NCBI RefSeq assembly: GCF_041146795.1
Contig: NC_135168.1
Span: 37,898,370 to 37,962,369, forward strand
Reading direction: 5' to 3'
Length of the DNA: 64,000 bases
Source: Maylandia zebra
Taxonomy: Eukaryota > Chordata > Actinopteri > Cichliformes > Cichlidae
The translations under genes were made by a program, and so were the position numbers. Positions 36,466 through 48,700 of this stretch are shown one piece after another; position 1 is the first letter of the stretch; the number at the start of each line of letters is the position of its first letter. The notes beneath the pieces were generated by a model. The model saw only the letters and a program-made list of their open reading frames with translations. It ran no database searches and was not told the DNA's origin.

Positions 36466-37464
36466 GTTAATGTGTTTGTATTTACCTTGTGCTGGTTGCT
36501 TAATTCACACACTGATTGTCAGCAGAACTGTTAATACAGTCAATGAGTAATACCTTGAGATCAAGCTATTTATGGATAGCCATTGTCAATCTACATTATA
36601 TTCACTGACCTTCCATATCATGGAGGTCAGTCTTTGTGGTGTTTTTTGGAAAAGGGGGAGCAGTAGAACGTGATTAACGAGATAGTGTTATCTTCCCGGA
36701 GGCTATGTTGGCTCAGAAAAGGATACGGGGACAGATTCAGACTGACACTGTGTGCCCAGACGCTGTAGGAAGGGTCACAGCTTGGATGACACAGCCTGAT
36801 GCTTATGTCTCTGCAGGCTGACCTGCCAGACTGTATCTCGGGCAGGGACAGTTCTGTTTACATTGGACTGGTCTCACCGATGCTCATGCCATGCAGAGCA
36901 CAGATGATACTCATACATCCCGCAAAGAGCTGTAATCATGATGTTGCATATGCTTTAAATGCAGCTTGATCCTGGCATCAGCCTTGTAAAACACAGCACA
37001 CCAAAGCTGTCTTAATAGTCAGTAAAATAGAAAAATGAAAAGAACTGAGTGAGCAGAGTTTCTTGGAAACATTTACTATTAATGGTAAGGGCTTCAGTAT
37101 TCCAGACAGTAAAATTTTACGAGGCATTTAGCCAGTATAATTACATGTGAGGTGGATGAAGAGATTTCAGGTATTTTAATGTTTTAATAATTCTTCCTGC
37201 TATTCTTATAACACTGTTTTTGAAAAAGCAATAAATGCATTTTTATGCATTTCAAAATTAACAGCTTCGTACACTAAGCATATACACAAAGGGATTTATA
37301 AAATAATCCTTTAAATATGTCATATGAAAGATGAGGAAATGTTTGTAAAAATCTTACTGTAGACAAGAGTGAGCTGAAGCTTTAAGGTAAGATTGCAAGT
37401 GGAAAGTATTTAAAGTCACTGTCTAACCAAAAAGTCTGGTTGTTGTTGTTGTTGTTTTTTTAAA

Positions 37465-38958
37465 TACACTCACTGAGCACTTCATTAGGTACACATTGCT
37501 AGTACCAGCTTGACCTCCCTTTTTACTTCAAAAAACCATCTTAATTTGTCATGGTACAGATTCAACAAGGTGTTAGAAACATTCCTCAGAGGTTCCTCTG
37601 GTCCATATTGACATACTAGCGTCACCCAGCTCCCGCAGATTTGTCAGCTATAGTGGTCCCTCGCTGTAACGCGGTTCACCTTTCACGGCCTCGCTGTTTC
37701 GCAGATTTTTTTTCCATGCAATTTTGCATGCTTTTTTTAATTTTAATTTTAATTTTTTACAGCACATTGTGTTCTGTGTCCTGATTGGCTGTAGATCATT
37801 GTCAATCAATCTCTTCCATGTTGTGTCTCCTGTACAGTACAGAATGCGTTTAGCTTGTCAAATTTACATAAATCTTCGATCGCTAGCAGCGTGACTCTGA
37901 AGTGCTGTACTGTATGTTTGGAAGTTTTCTCCCCAACAAACACAACAATGTCGACAAAACTTTTTGCACTGTCAAAGGCACCTGCGGTAGCACCCAAAAG
38001 GCAGAGGAAGATCCTAACCATCGCACAAAAAGTTGCACTTCTGGACATGCTAAAGAAAGATAGAAGTTACTATATTTTTTGGATTATAAGGCGCATTAAG
38101 CAAAACAAAACAGTCAGATAAGTCAAACTTTACTCAACTCATTCTTCTTGCTTCCTCCACTTCCGTATGATTGAATTACACTGAATTAAATTGAATTGAT
38201 TCTGTTAAATTCTCTCACAGCTGCTCTATTCTGTTCTGTTCTGGACCTGAAATTAGGGTTTGATCTTTGGTTTAATTCTATAATACTGGACTTATTTTTC
38301 TACAAAGGTTTGAACTGTGAGAATGTTTAAACAAGAGAGAAAAGTGTGAAAATGTTCATGCCTGCCTCAGAAGTGAATAAAGTGCGTAGTGAGGGGTTTT
38401 ACAGCCTTAAAACATCTATAATATTTGTAAATAATAAAGTTGGCTACTTCACGGATTTCACCTATCGCAGGTTATTTTTAGAACGTAACTCCTGCGATAA
38501 ACGAGGGACCACTGTATACATCCACAATGTGGATTTCCCATTCCACTACATCCCCCCAGACCTGGTGACTATGGAGGCCATAGTACAGGGGTATTGTGCT
38601 GAGGTTTTGTACTTACTAACTCATTGTCATGTTCAAGAAATCAGTTATCCTCCTAAAAAGAGCCATCAGATGATGGGTACTCTCGTCATACAGAGATAGT
38701 CATGGTCACCAACCATATTCAGTTAGGCTGTGGTGTTTAAATAATGCCTAGATAAGAAGAGTCCTAAATTGTGGTAAGAAAATATCCCCCACACCACCAG
38801 CAGCCTTCATTCTGATTCTGCCATCCAAATTTTGCAGCACAAATCAAGATTCATCACACCAGGCAACATTTTCCATTTCCTATTGTCCAATTTTGGGTTA
38901 TTTTGCAATAATGAGCAGCTGAACAGGTGTACCTAATAATGTGGCTGGTGAGTGTGTA
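37465..38958 (-). mobile_element. Tc1-like element (minus), split by a nested Tigger-like insertion
   Basis: The terminal inverted repeats are TACACTCACTGAGCACTTCA at 37465 and the complement form GTGTACCTAATAATGTGGCT through AGTGTGTATA ending about 38958. Minus-strand sequence near 37570 reads as the end of the transposase gene (TTTCTAACACCTTGTTGAAT). The same family, in plus orientation, occurs at 46705-47774. A Tigger-like element interrupts it at 37651-38514. All reading frames are broken. Confidence 0.85.
37651..38514 (+). mobile_element. Tigger/pogo-like DNA transposon inserted inside the Tc1-like element
   Basis: The termini are TAGTGGTCCCTCGCTGTAAC and its inverse ending ACGAGGGACCACTG, flanked by TA on both sides (37649-37650 and 38515-38516). 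A remnant of the transposase helix-turn-helix start lies at 37949-38070 (PKRQRKILTIAQKVALLDML). It then runs into unrelated AT-rich sequence, so the element is a deletion derivative. The 3' part (38330-38514) is better preserved. Confidence 0.85.
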
Positions 38959-39268
38959 TAGCCATTGTTGGTGTATAAAGAGTTAAGCTGTCAGTGTTTT
39001 CCTGTTGGACTGGAGCGACTTGACTCAGAGACAGTAGAAACCTCAGACTTGTCACACAGCTAAATGTCTCTCTGGGATATTTGTTAGTAAATGTGATTTA
39101 AATGTTAAACTGTCAGTAATGGGAGCTGAGCTGCCAGCATATTTCAACAGAAAAAAAATCTTGCATTCCAATTCATTCACTATTTACTTTTGATTCCTGC
39201 CATATTTCAGATCCGTCATCCTTTTGTTTCTTTTGCCATATTTTGTCATATTTCTTTTCCCCTTTCAG

Positions 39269-39425
39269 TTGATTTATGGATCAAACATCAGTGGAAACCA
39301 GGAATGTTTGTGCCATCAGCATGGGAAAAACGATCTTACGGATGAGAAAGGGAGCCTTGTTCAGTGTATTTAAGTTTCATATGCTGATTGTGCTAAACAC
39401 ATAATAATAAATCAATGGACGTTTT
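39269..39425 (+). other. septin8: Candidate alternative last exon A of septin8
   Basis: A strong acceptor (CTTTTCCCCTTTCAG) precedes 39269. Splicing from the donor at 36461/36462 gives AA plus T, then TGA: the protein would end KDKDKKN, the ending known for SEPT6-group proteins. An AATAAA-type signal follows near 39405. No transcript was seen. A similar acceptor before 39649 (TTTTTCTCAG) would give AAG TGA, with AATAAA near 39763. Confidence 0.5.
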
Positions 39426-40121
39426 TCATAACATGTAACTTGTGTAGTTTTATGTTCTTGACAAGAATGTATGTTCATCTTCAGTTGTAAATTTAAGTCT
39501 CTGGTTTTCAATGAGACACTAACAGAACTTTATATTAAAAAATGAATATTGAATAATCTTTTTACGTATATATTAATACATTTATTCACAAGATGCTTTG
39601 TAATGTATATGAATATACTGATCTTTTTTAATTGTTGTTTTTCTCAGGTGATATCTTTCAATTGCCTAAGCAGTGTTCTGTGCAGCGTTATGAAGAACAT
39701 GATTAAATTTACTGACAGTGAATCTGGAAATGAACACAATTTCTTTGTCTTCATTTACATTTAAATAAAGAGAGATGATGGGAAACAGAATAGAGCATCA
39801 GTTTGTGTGTCACCTGAACCCATTTCCATCGGAATGCCTCAGTGCTTTGGGACTTCCATCGCATGAGCCCTTTGGTTCACTCAAAGCATTTCATATTGTA
39901 GCTGTTGTGTTGTGCCATGCCCAAAACACATCTGATGATTTTGATTTATTTAACAGTGTTGCTTGTTTTATTTTTATATCAGTGAGTGGCAGCAGCAGGA
40001 AACCCAGCAACATGATTTATTTTTAATCAACATGTGCAGTGTTGTTGAATTTGTCACATGACCTTTACTGACTGATGCTTGTTTGGATAAATGATGATGT
40101 GGTTTTTCTTTCCTCTCATAG

Positions 40122-40250
40122 CTTCTTTAGTCTCCCATCTGCGTGCTCCCTAACCTCAGGAAGGAATTTGAATTAGAAGACTTTCTACCACATCTAAAGA
40201 TCACAGACTAACTACTCAAGTTTATTATTTTTACAGTGTTAAAATAAAAG
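40122..40250 (+). other. septin8: Candidate alternative last exon B of septin8
   Basis: The acceptor TTTCCTCTCATAG precedes 40122. Joined to the 36461 donor the frame reads N, then FFSLPSACSLTSGRNLN, and stops at TAG 40174-40176. AATAAA lies at 40243-40248. The open frame, acceptor and nearby poly(A) signal fit a terminal exon that would add an 18-residue tail. Confidence 0.5.
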
Positions 40251-40647
40251 TTTTGCTGAACTTTCACTTGAAGTGAGTCAAAGTCTTCCATGTCTACTAA
40301 ACAATGTTCTTTTTAAACAGCGATCTGTAGCATGGTCTCTGCATGGCTCCTAAACTGCAAGTATGCTTTTATTAAAATATCTCCAATACCAAAATTTCCA
40401 ATTTCTTTTGTACTAAATGTGCTACTTTTGTCTGTTATGTTATGCTTGTGGTTTCTGATAAATGACAAGTTACACTGTGAAATATATACTATAAACTGAC
40501 ATGATTATTGCTGTTAAAGGTACTGATTGTGAATCATTATGATTTAGAGGCACTTTAAAACAGTTATAGTAAATATGCTTTCTTTATTTATATCCAATTA
40601 TAAATGGTACCCTGTACTACTAACTTGTCAGCTCTCTGTTGTGTTTG

Positions 40648-40648
<1 letters not shown>

Positions 40649-40740
<92 letters not shown>
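40649..40740. repeat. (TA)46 microsatellite
   Basis: About 92 bp of pure TA repeat lie between septin8 and ccng1. Such tracts are unstable and often mis-sized in assemblies. Confidence 0.95.
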
Positions 40741-40743
<3 letters not shown>

Positions 40744-41159
40744 CAGAGAGAGATTTCATATTTTAAACTGTATATAAATTCAGGATTAAATCTCTTTATG
40801 TCATAAGATCTATATACTGGGTCTGTGTAGACCTGCTTGGCAGATTTTTAAATCCTAATGTAATAAAGAGTTACTTTATTGAAAAATGAACTGTGTACTC
40901 TCTATATTTACTTTGATTTTTAGACAGAAAAGACCAAAGGAGTGATGGATAATGCAGGTTCCTTCCAGATTGTTCCAGAAACTTTCCAGTTGTGTGCGTG
41001 TGTGTCTTTTTTTTAAAATAGTTTTCTATGATTTCGACACCCTTTTAAAAATGTAATCTATTTTACTACCCACTAAAGACATTACTGTGTAAATGTTGAT
41101 ATAATTTGTATATCTGTATTTATTTATTAATGAATTTTAAAAAATTAATCCAATATAAT

Positions 41160-41580
41160 TTATATACCAAAGGAGGCAACTTTATTACGACGCTATTTTG
41201 GGTCGTATCCCACCTTCTGACGTGCGATTGGCCCTAATGCATGAATGGGGTGGACCTTGTATGTGACTAGCTAGTTAAATATCCAACTAAAATGTAGAGC
41301 TGGTAACGTCACTTGTTGAGGACCAATAGAAAATCGGCATGGTTGGTCATGGGCTTGGTTTTATGCCTGTTTTAACGCCTTAACTGTCCTTTTCCCCATC
41401 GCCTTACGCCAAGGGTAGGGGGGTGTGCATAGGCAGAAACTAACCTATGCTTAAAACTTTCTTTAGTGAAAGTTCATACTTACACTTTTGTGTGTTTTAT
41501 TTCTCCATTCACCCGCTTATTTGAAGCGCGTGGATTTTTTTTTTTTTTTTTAAATACAAAAAGCAACGTAACTGTTTAAG
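41160..41580 (+). promoter_or_regulatory. ccng1: ccng1 promoter and non-coding first exon
   Basis: A good donor (TTTAAG/GTAAGT) at 41580/41581 fits the end of a 5' UTR exon, joined to the acceptor directly before the ATG at 42472. Upstream are ATTGG (inverted CCAAT) near 41227, CCAAT near 41323 and a TGACG-type CRE half site near 41308 (AACGTCACTT). The transcription start was not determined. Confidence 0.45.
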
Positions 41581-42471
41581 GTAAGTAAACCCATTTTCCT
41601 TATATGATATATATATATTTTTTATCTAGTGGTGTTCGTGGCTCTAAACAGTAAATGATGTGTTGCTATCAGCCAAAAAAATGCTACTAGTTTTAGAAAT
41701 GGATTTTTAGCTAGCGTTAGCTTTGATTGCTAAACAGTTTACGTCGTCAACAAAGAGTAGTTTGTCATTTTCTGGTTTCTCTAATAAAGTATGAAGTTTA
41801 ACTTACATAGTACTTACAGACTTATGTTGTTGTTTCACTCTTATCTTTATTGTTTAAACTGTGTACTGTCACTTTGGTTTGCTGTGCCATGCTTTGCGTT
41901 AGCTCTCCTTTGGTGTGTATGGCAGGGACATGTCTCGACATGACGCCGGTCCTTGCCCTGACATACACAAGGCCTGCTGCTGTGATACGGCTACATGTGG
42001 ACTCACAAACTAGCACTAAAGCTGTGGAACTCGTGTTTTACACACTTTTAGTAGCAGAAATGTCGCTTTAACTAAAAACGGAGAAACTTTTTGAAGCATA
42101 TCCCTGTTCTGTGTTCGTCTCATTTCGCCTCCTGTTTATATACAGTCATTGCTCCTGTCCAGTCCAGTTTAGTCCAGTTCAGTGACGGGCATGTGTTAGC
42201 GGAAGGCTTGTTGCAGGATCTTGTTAGTAAACTACGCTCACTGCATTTGTTTAACCATTTTTGTTTCGGACTAGATGTCCTTTAAATACACCAGTCTAAT
42301 ATTTCAATTACGTAGCAGACAGAGCCTTGCCTTATTAAAGAGACTAAGATGTTTATCAGAGTTATGTTAATACTTTATACACAGTTTATGGTCACACAGT
42401 TAATTCCAGTGTATCTTTTGTTTGTTTGTTTTTTTACTGTATCACTAAGTTTTATTTTCATGTCTGTGCAG

Positions 42472-44462
42472 ATGATTGACACAGTAACAGGCCCTGTGGC
42501 ACAGCCCTTTGCAGCTCAGCTGAAGGCCCTGATTGATCTGGAGGGCCGATACCAACCAAAGCTGAGTGGCTTGAGGTTCATTGAAAGCGCCCAGGACAAT
42601 GGCCTCAGGATGACTTCCCGACTCAGGGAGCTGGAGGTGAAGGACCTGCTTTCACTGACCAGGTTCTTCGGTTTCAGTTCAGAGAGCTTCTCGCTGGCTG
42701 TCAGTTTGCTGGACCGATTTCTGTCTGTCATGAAGGTTTGTAAATGCAGTACATTTTGCTTACTTTCTTAAAATCGTAGCAGTTGTTCCGTTCTCCAATA
42801 TCCATTTCCCCATCTCCTACAGATTCAGCCAAAGCACCTTCCTTGTGTCGGTCTGTGCTGCTTTTACATCGCTGTGAAGTCCACAGAAGAAGAGAAGAAC
42901 GTGCCTCTGGCCAATGACCTGATTCGCATCAGTCAGAATCGCTTTACAGTGTCTGACATGATGAGGATGGAGAAGATCATCATGGAGAAGCTCTACTGGA
43001 AGGTGAAGGCTCCCACGGCCCTGCGCTTTCTCCGCGTCTTTCACAGCCACGTCCTGGAGCAGCTCGACGCTGAGAGGTAAGGACAGACGGTCACACCAAC
43101 CTGCAGGGCTGAGCTATGACTCAACGAGATTATATTTACTCTACTAAAATGTGTCTTCTCATATTTGGTTTGAAAGCTAACACTAACCAAAAAAATATAT
43201 TTTTTTTTTTAGCCAACAGGCACAGTCCTTTTTGAAATCGTGTAGACTTTTAGACATGTGACAGGGTGTTAGAAAACAAATATGCAAGTCCCCCCCCTTT
43301 TCAAACGTTACCTTTAAAAAAAAAAAAAAAAAAAAAATAGAAATCCTTTTGGTTGGCTTTTTTATCACTATTTATGTAAGCTGTACTTCACATTCAGTTT
43401 GCTTTGACACTAAAAGCATTTTTTCCCTTTAGCATGAAGATCCTGAGCCTTGAGAGACTGGAGGCGCAGCTGAAAGCCTGTCACTGCTCATTTGTCTTCT
43501 CCAAAATAAAGGTAAGCCAAAACAACTACTCTCTCCACATTGAAAATAATGACTTATTTCAATGCTTTTCTGCGCTTTTCATTAAAAATCAGACTGCTTT
43601 TGTCTTGTACACTTCTCGTTTGTTGTTGTATCTCAGGTATAATGTAGGTCATCTGTGTCGATTTGTTTTTAAATGTTATCATAGTTTCTACTTTTTTTTT
43701 CTTTTTCTTAACAAGAGACTGTGTTTGTGTTTCTGTGCAGCCATCTCTGCTTGCCCTGGCTCTCCTGTGTTTTGAGGCCCATGATGAACATGACCCAGAG
43801 TACCTTGACAAAATATCTGAGGCCTTGAGCAATCTGCAGCAGCAGCTAAATGTAAGTCCAGCTCTGAGCCTTTTGCTTTAAAGAATATATACGAGCAGTT
43901 CAAACAATCCTTATTTTAAACTGGGCCTCAGAAGACACAAGCCCTTTATGCCAACGTTCTTCTGATTGGTTGCCCCTAGCAGGCAGAAGGTTTAAACAAC
44001 AGGTCAGTGGGACTTGTGTGCTCATGGCTACACCCGTGTGCCTTATTAGGAATAGGTCCATCTTATCAACATACAGGTCAGAGTAGGAAAAACTATCAAA
44101 ATGAGCCTTTGCTCAACTCAAACCAAAATGGCTCGTTTTTAACATTATTGCATATTAGTGTTTTTGTCACAGTTAATATAAGGTGGTGATCCATGCAGTG
44201 TAGCTTAATGAATTTTAATGCTTCTTGCCAAGTGTTAAGCAGAGAAAGATGCGACTCCTCTTTCCTGCAGATCAAAGACGGGGATCTGGTTTGCATGCGG
44301 GAGCTAGTTGGAAAATGCTTGGCTGAGTACGCCACCACTAAGTGCTGCAGGCCAAACGTCCAGAGACTTCGCTGGACTATTTCAGGAAGAACTGCACGTC
44401 AGCTGAAGCACAGCTACTACAAGATCACTCACCTTCCCACCATACCTGAGTCAGCTTGTTAA
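42472..44462 (+). CDS. ccng1: Cyclin G1, five coding exons, 299 aa
   Basis: Cyclin G1 is a p53-induced atypical cyclin that recruits PP2A and affects Mdm2 and cell-cycle arrest. Coding exons: 42472-42735, 42823-43076, 43433-43511, 43741-43851, 44271-44462, all phase-consistent (900 nt). Matches to the family include SGLRFIESAQDNGLRMTSRL, VKDLLSLTRFFGF, SLLDRFLSVMK, NDLIRISQNRFTVSDMMRME, RLEAQLKACHC and the terminal GRTARQLKHSYYKITHLPTI. Human CCNG1 is 295 aa. The ATG directly follows a splice acceptor. Human SEPTIN8 also has a cyclin neighbour (CCNI2), but the sequence here is clearly G1 and the next gene, nudcd2, is the human CCNG1 neighbour. The 3' UTR is about 960 nt, including a T-rich tract at 44645-44677. 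Confidence 0.95.
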
Positions 44463-44636
44463 AACCTAGGCGTCCAAGTGGGTGACTTGACATGGAAAGA
44501 AAAATTACAACATTACCACTGTTACATCTTTGTCCTCTGACTGGATGTAACATGCAGTATGGTCACCCACTTACAGCTCCAGCTTTATTTTCCCTAGAGA
44601 CCTTCATCTGTGATGATGGATGTCTTTAAGGAAATG

Positions 44637-44679
<43 letters not shown>

Positions 44680-45420
44680 CCCTTAAGTTTGTAATCATAT
44701 GTTGATCAGACACACATTTTTCTTTCCCTATGACAAGGAGTAATTCTTCCTCAGAAAGGTTGAAGTTTTACTTTCTTGGTTGAGCCGTTTGCACAGGTGT
44801 CTAGTATGTTCTTGTTTAAATCCGTACCACGGTGTTTGGTGTTTCCCTGGAACGGGTTGCTGGTTTTAAGCTAATAAGTATAGAACCACCTAGGTCCTCA
44901 GTCCACCATGTGGAAGAGGAGGGAGAGGGATTTTGTGAACAGCAAAAAAATGGAACCAAAAGATCGGGCCCAAAGTCCTTCACTCCCACCCTAGGTTGCT
45001 AAGCTGTCCTGAATGCACACTCCTACCCAAGGTGATGATTTTTTTTTTTTTTTTTTGTTAAGGCGAGGGAGCTCTGGTTTGTACCAGGGAAATGAAGCTA
45101 GTGATGATCCTGTTATCTACAGCTCATCAGTGTTTGAGATGAAACGTTACCAACGGTTACAGATGAGTTGTTTTCACCAACTCTTAATTTGTGGACACCG
45201 TGTGAAGCGCCACAAATATACTGAGTTAAGTTGTTAGTTTTTTAGAGAGCACTCAGAAAACCCCAAAAAAGGTCATTGCAGTGGAAATTCAGGTTGAAAT
45301 TTATATCGCATTTTCTGTGCCAGTTTCCCTGTTTAGTTTGATTTTAGTGACAAAACAAAATGTGGTCTCAAATTCAAAATGACTGAATACACCATCTGAT
45401 TAACCTATGTATTTGTACCT

Positions 45421-45440
45421 TTCAATAAAACTTTATTGAA
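45421..45440. terminator. Palindromic poly(A) signal between convergent ccng1 and nudcd2
   Basis: TTCAATAAA (45421-45429) and TTTATTGAA (45432-45440) form a perfect 9-bp inverted repeat around AC. It presents AATAAA to ccng1 on the plus strand and AATAAA to nudcd2 on the minus strand. A second minus-strand AATAAA lies at 45466-45471 and would be met first by nudcd2 transcripts. Confidence 0.7.
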
Positions 45441-45720
45441 AAGCTATTGCTGAGTGCACTTTGTTTTTATTAAAACATGTCAGAAAATTCTCATAACGAG
45501 AGTTATCAACTTCCTTTGTAGAGCCTTCCCACTCCCCACATCTGGTTTGCACAAAATCAGTCCTTTGAGGACGAGACCAATGATGTGACAGCCAGGCTTT
45601 TTAGTTCGTCTCAAGGCAAATTCTTGTCACAGTAGACCGAATGCATCCACTGTTGTTCTGCACATTGTGCATGATGGGCAGAGGTAACTCCTCAAGCATG
45701 TACTAGCATCATGGTATGGG

Positions 45721-48700
45721 TCACTTCTGTAAGCTGGAAAAGTCTGGACCGCCACCGGCAAAATTCCCAGAGATCTCTGCACCGCTGAAGTCAAATCCAG
45801 GATTCTAACAAAGGAAAAAAAAGAGTCAGTAAGACATACTGCTGATTGTTAATCTGTAATTAAGATTTCCTGAGGATAGATGTATCTGAGTTTAAGAAAC
45901 AGATGTAAGAAGACAAACTCATCACTGAGTGCTCATCTCAACAATTTCCAGAATCACAGCAGTAACACTGCAATGAGTGTTTAATAAAGTCTAAAGACAC
46001 TTATTAGGTTAGTGATAGTAAATTAGCCACAGGTGTGCACACAAATGGTTGGTAGTCTCACTGTTAGCCCTGCAACAGACTGGTGACCTGTCAGCCTCTC
46101 ACACAATATCAGCGGAGAGACTTCAGCTCATCCTGATTTGTTAATTTAAATAGTTAAGAAGATGAACTGATGGATGGATTTCTTGATAAAGGGCTTTGAG
46201 GTTGAAAGCAATGCCTTCATTAACTTAACAGATCATCACCTTTAAAACATTCTCAGGAATGAGCTCTGACAGCCAGACTTTCAGAACCCCTTACAGGTTT
46301 CATTACGCAAAATATGTAATATGTTAAAAGTCAGTGACTCACACTGCCACATAATTGCAAGTTAGTAATGTCGCACATTACATCAGAAATCTCTATTGTA
46401 ATGAGGAAGACATTTTCCAATCTTTCCTTCAAGCTGAAGTGTTACTGATAATCCTACAACTCAAAGAGCATGTCAGCTGCATTTCTGAGAATTAAGGTGG
46501 CATGGTTATTTTTTTTCTCTTTAGCCTACCCAGAAATGACCATCACAGAGTTCCCTTGATTATTTCCCTTCATTATTTATGGATTTGCTTCATTTATAAG
46601 AAAAACCGATTTATCACAACCTGGGGACTGAGTTATTATTAATGGATTGGGAATGAAAACAGTCAGATGTCTATATTTCAACAATCCAAAACATACTCTC
46701 ATTACAGCTGTCCAACTGCATATCTAATCAGCCAATCACATGGCAGCAACTTAATACAGTTAGCCATACACACATGGTCAAGATGATGTGCTGAAGTTCA
46801 AACTGAGCATCAGACCGAGGAGAATAAAGGTCATTTAAGTAACTTTTTTGGAATATTTATATTTCAGAAACTGCTCATCTCACAGCAATTTCCCCACAGA
46901 CCCACCTGTGGGGTTTATGGAGAATGGTTTGAAAAAGAGAAAATATCCAGTTATTGGCAGCTCTGTAAGAAAAAATATATCGTTGATAGTGGAGGTCAGA
47001 GGAGACTGCCCTGACTGCTTCAAGCTGCAGGTAGCAGGAGCTTCAATAACTCAGTTACTACTTGTTACAACCAAGATGTAGAAAAGAGTTTCTCTGGAAA
47101 CACAACATGCTGAAACTCAAAGCAGATAAACTACAACAGCAGAAGACCCATCCTGTCAGCTAAGAACAGGAAACTGATGCTACAATTCAAGCGGGCTCAA
47201 ATTGGACAATAGTCTCAATCTCTGCTGCAACATTTGGATGGATCCACGTGGCCCTGTATCAAAAGTTCAGACTGCTGGTGGTGGTGATGGTCTAATGATA
47301 CTGGAGCTAGGCTGTGGTGTTTAAATTATGCTCAACTTGTACTAATGAGCCCACAGACCAAAACCTGAGTATTTTTGCTGACCATGTCAATCCTGTCATG
47401 ACCACAGCGTACCCATCTTCTCATGGCTGTTTCCATTAAGATAACACACCATGTCACAAATCTCAAATCAATCAATCTCGAAGCGGTGTCTTGAACATGA
47501 CAGTGGTCTCAAATGGCCTCCACGGTCACCAGATCTCAATCCATTAGAGTACCTCTGGGATGTGGCAGAATTGGAAATTCACATCATGAATGCTGACAAG
47601 TCTGCAGCGACTCTGTGACGCTATTATGTCAACATAGAACAAAATCTCAGAGGAATATTTCCAGCACCTTGTTGAATCTGTGCCATTAAGAATTAAAGCA
47701 GCTCTGAAGGCAAAATGAGCTCCAAACCCAGGCAGTTGTAAGATGTGTACCTAATGAAGTGACCAGTAAGTGTATGTAAAGCCTTTAAAAGTTTCCTTTT
47801 TAGAAGGTGGTCCTAACCTGGCTGAAAAAGTAGCAGCTGTGCAGTAGAAGAAATGTATTAGGATTACATGCGTACAATATACAACAGTCATTAGGATGTA
47901 CAGTAGAGTCAACAGTGCTACAGAGGTCAGCGAATCAAACTCACCTCTCGCTGAAACCTCTCCAGAGTGAGTTTTCTCTGCATCTGGTCTTGGACCCAAG
48001 CATTCGCACAATACTCCCCCTCCAGCAGCGAGGACCAGCAGTTCCCTGCTTCTCTGTTGGTCTTCATCAGAATGATCCGGATAAGACATTTATCCTCTGA
48101 GGAAATGATCAGCAAAGCAAACAATGCATTAAGCTGGCTCTCATTAAAGTCTAATTTAGTAATGTCTCCTTTCTATTTGACCATTTCTAATTCAACAATG
48201 ACATAATACAAAGGGTGAACATAAAGCCCCCAGTAACTTAACATAAGTAACATAAAGACATGAATGGATGAATATCACAACACAGCCAGTCAACAGCAAT
48301 CGTTAGAGTTATAAGGATAGTTATTAATTCCCTTAATATTTCTGTGAGTGTGTCACTTACCTAGTGTCCATGTGGCCTCATCTGATACAGTTGTTCCAAA
48401 TAGCTTTCCCTGGCAAAAGAATAAAATAAAATAAAAAATGAATAATATCAGTTTTATTCATATCAGCACACCTGGACCTGTTCTTGGAAGAGTTAAAAGA
48501 CCTGCACATGACCAGAACAGGTCTAGCTGCGTTACAGCACAATACAGTGAAGTTACATACTCTTTACGTACACACAACAGCCCGACTGATTTCATTGTAC
48601 GGTATCAAAATAGGCGACACTGCTGATTAACTGTGACGTGGACTTTTAGGTCCAACTGTGATAAGTATGACGGAAAGGGGCTACATGAATGGTCTTACAA

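Noticed and set aside
37855-38121. 88-aa frame with a helix-turn-helix start
   Set aside because: It is a broken Tigger-type transposase remnant inside the nested element, not a host gene.
40575-40766. 63-aa frame with a long IYIYIY run
   Set aside because: It is the translation of the (TA)n microsatellite.
42472-44462. Cyclin I2 as identity for the cyclin gene, because human CCNI2 adjoins SEPTIN8
   Set aside because: The protein matches cyclin G1 throughout, and nudcd2, the usual CCNG1 neighbour, follows.
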